Assembly: GCA_910579595.1 (NCBI GenBank)
Contig: CAJTVM010000009.1
Span: 1 to 51,591 of the forward strand
Reading direction: 5' to 3'
Origin: an uncultured Oscillospiraceae bacterium
GTDB taxonomy: Bacteria; Bacillota; Clostridia; Oscillospirales; Oscillospiraceae
DNA: 51,591 nucleotides
Shown in pieces: positions 49,975 to 51,591 of this stretch (the first letter of the stretch is position 1; every line of letters begins with the position of its first letter). The notes below the pieces were generated by a model. It did no database searches. It saw nothing but the letters and a program-made list of their open reading frames with translations, and was not told the origin of the DNA. Position numbers and translations under genes: made by a program.

Positions 49975-51408
49975 TTGAAAAAACTTTTCCATGTATCCCT
50001 GGCGGCTATGCTGGCCGTCATTTTGATCCTGCCCGCCTACGCGTCCCCCTCCGTCTTTGAGGATGTGCCCAGCGGTTACTGGGCGGAGGCGGACATCCGC
50101 TATGTTGCCGAACGCAAGCTCTTTACCGGCGTCAGCGCCACCCGGTTCAACCCATCGGGCCGGCTGAGCTGGGCCATGCTGTCCACGGTGCTCTACCGCT
50201 GCGCGGGCAGCCCCGAGGTGTCCGGCCCTTCCCCCTACCCGGACGTGCCCGAGGGTCAGTGGTATACCGCCGGTATCACCTGGGCCTATGAAAACCGGAT
50301 TTTCCCCCTGCGCACCCTGAATTCCCCCCAGCTGGACGTGAACGCGGAGGTGTGCCGGGCTGAGTTCTGCATCATGCTGTACAACTGCGCCGGCGCGCTG
50401 GGCCAGCCCCTCCCCGGCAGCGGCGCCCCCGTGGCGGACCATTCCTTTGCCGACATGGACTGGACCCAGTTTTCCATCGCGGGCTGCGCCGCCCTCTTTG
50501 AGGAGGCGGAAACCGCCATGCTCCGCTGGGCCATGCCCCTGGGGATTATGGAGGGCGTGTCGGACACCGCCATGGAGCCCCTGGAGGGACTCTCCCGGGC
50601 GCAGGCCGCCGCCATGCTCTGCCGGTTCGACAGAGCGGCGGGCAGCGGCGAGTCCCCGGAGGAATCCAACCCGCCTGAACTATCGGAACCTGAAGCTCCT
50701 GCCGATCCCGTACCCGTGCAGCCTGATCCCGGTCCGGCAGAATCGGAACCCATCCCCTCCACTCCCCCAGCGAAACCAATCCCCCAGCTAACCCCGGCGC
50801 AGCTGATCTGGCAAAACCCGGAGCTGCCCAACGGCTGTGAAGCCACCAGCCTTTCCATACTGCTGTCGTGCACCGGCACCCCGGCGGACAAGATCGACGT
50901 GCTGGACAACTACCTGCCCAAGCAGCCCATCACCTGGATCCACGGGGTGCGCTGCGGCCCCGATCCCCAGGCGGCCTACGCCGGGGATGCCACCCTCAAA
51001 GGCGGTGGGTGGTACTGCTTTGAGGCCCCAGTGATCCAGGCGGGCGACGCGTGGCTGTGGGCCAAGGGGCAGCCCTACCAGATGAAAAACCTCACCGGCC
51101 TGTCCCAGGAGGAGCTGGAGCAGTACCTGTCCCAACAGGTCCCCCTGGTTGTCTGGGCCACGCTACAGTGCCAGACCCCCCATCTCAGCTCCTATCCCTG
51201 GACCCTGCCCGACGGGACAAAATACTACCCGTACATAAACCTCCACTGCTTTGTGCTCACCGGCTTCATCAGCGGGAAATACTACGCGGCGGATCCCATT
51301 TACGGCTGGCAGGCCCTGTCTCCCGACACCTTCTGGGCGGCATTCGATGCCATGGGGCGGCGGGCGGTGACCCTTTCCCCCCTGCCGGACAGCGGCACAA
51401 CTCAATAA
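49975..51408 (+). CDS. Secreted SLH-domain protein with C39-type cysteine peptidase domain
   Basis: 477 residues starting at a TTG at 49975 (AGAAGGGG about 6 nt upstream), 30 nt after the MITE. Signal peptide (cleavage near AYAS). Residues ~25-220 hold three SLH domains (VFEDVPSGYWAEADIRYVAERKLF, PYPDVPEGQWYTAGITWAYEN, and one degenerate). A Pro/Glu linker (about 225-272) follows. The C-terminal ~200 residues form a peptidase C39-like domain with Cys in LPNGCEATS, the His in NLHCFVLTGF and Asp in DPIYGW. It probably processes peptides at the cell wall. Confidence 0.88.
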   Translation: MKKLFHVSLAAMLAVILILPAYASPSVFEDVPSGYWAEADIRYVAERKLFTGVSATRFNPSGRLSWAMLSTVLYRCAGSPEVSGPSPYPDVPEGQWYTAGITWAYENRIFPLRTLNSPQLDVNAEVCRAEFCIMLYNCAGALGQPLPGSGAPVADHSFADMDWTQFSIAGCAALFEEAETAMLRWAMPLGIMEGVSDTAMEPLEGLSRAQAAAMLCRFDRAAGSGESPEESNPPELSEPEAPADPVPVQPDPGPAESEPIPSTPPAKPIPQLTPAQLIWQNPELPNGCEATSLSILLSCTGTPADKIDVLDNYLPKQPITWIHGVRCGPDPQAAYAGDATLKGGGWYCFEAPVIQAGDAWLWAKGQPYQMKNLTGLSQEELEQYLSQQVPLVVWATLQCQTPHLSSYPWTLPDGTKYYPYINLHCFVLTGFISGKYYAADPIYGWQALSPDTFWAAFDAMGRRAVTLSPLPDSGTTQ

Positions 51409-51413
51409 AACGC

Positions 51414-51451
51414 ATCAGCGTCAGGGTATTTTCCCCGGCGCTGATTTTTTT
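51414..51451 (+). terminator. Terminator after the SLH/C39 gene
   Basis: ATCAGCG / CGCTGAT arms with an internal extension, followed by TTTTTTT, 6 nt past the stop. Confidence 0.75.
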
Positions 51452-51556
51452 GCGCAAAATGAAGGGGTGAAAAAAAGAGAGGATGGTTTATCCTCTTTTT
51501 CATCCTAAGAAAGTTCCGGATTATCGGCAAAAATAAACAAGGAGGAAACAAATCCA

Positions 51557-51591
51557 ATGAGAAATTTAAAGAAGTTTCTCGCGCTGGTTCT
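51557..51591 (+). CDS. Start of a secreted protein gene (partial, cut by the window end)
   Basis: AAGGAGGAAAC precedes an ATG at 51557. The visible 11 codons (MRNLKKFLALV) begin a signal peptide. The neighbouring SLH protein suggests another surface protein, but the rest is not visible. Confidence 0.7.
   Translation, partial: MRNLKKFLALV

Overview
The window is GC-rich and carries several gene families typical of gut Clostridia (probably Oscillospiraceae): SLH-domain and WG-repeat surface proteins, DUF1576, a PadR/HAAS/DUF4097 cassette, and tandem tRNA genes. I cannot name the species. The window splits at about 27.8 kb.

Positions 1 to about 27.8 kb are one end of a large integrative and conjugative element (ICE). 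Every gene there is on the minus strand and most overlap or nearly touch. In transcription order the region holds: two small ORFs; a duplicated ribbon-helix-helix protein; a GC-rich leader ending in a strong terminator hairpin; a DUF3991/toprim primase-like protein; a cell-surface cassette; SSB; ParB; DUF4314; a DUF6017-type helix-turn-helix protein; several small ICE-type hypotheticals; a DUF4240 protein; a ParM/ParR-like partition pair; a C5-cytosine methyltransferase; an amidoligase / small protein / gamma-glutamylcyclotransferase / DUF3846 chain; a PAPS-reductase-like protein; an Api92/YubB-like protein; an amino-methyltransferase; and a 559-residue protein. The surface cassette consists of a membrane-tethered protein, a sortase, a transglutaminase-like protein and a roughly 2,167-residue protein with about 17 CnaB repeats. 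No relaxase, type IV secretion gene or integrase lies in the window, so these should lie beyond position 1. A tRNA T-arm-like fragment at about 27.79 kb is a candidate attachment-site remnant.

Positions 28.0 to 51.6 kb look chromosomal. First come tRNA-Val, tRNA-Glu and tRNA-Met, then an Mrp-type ATPase divergent from a PadR-HAAS/DUF4097-PspC envelope-stress-like operon. Next are oligoendopeptidase F with a GreA-type factor and a DUF1576 membrane protein, a WYL regulator, and an LVIVD-repeat protein with a GntP-family permease facing a convergent LysR regulator. These are followed by an alpha/beta hydrolase, two tiny proteins sharing the same ribosome-binding module, a YyaL-type thioredoxin-domain protein, and a scrap-yard at 45.1-45.6 kb. 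That region holds relics of an SDR gene, IS21 istB, a MITE and a serine recombinase. The last genes are a WG-repeat/SLH protein, a polytopic membrane protein, cytidine deaminase and an SLH/C39-peptidase protein.

The points most worth a second look are these. (1) The surface cassette pairs a giant CnaB protein that ends at LPKTGY, with no membrane anchor, with a sortase that appears to have only a signal peptide. (2) An overlapping amidoligase and gamma-glutamylcyclotransferase chain sits in an ICE core. (3) A roughly 160-bp MITE has two near-complete copies, each inserted exactly at a TAA stop codon, with that stop as the 3-bp target duplication. (4) Many ICE proteins end in similar basic tails encoded where a gene's 3' end doubles as the next gene's initiation region.
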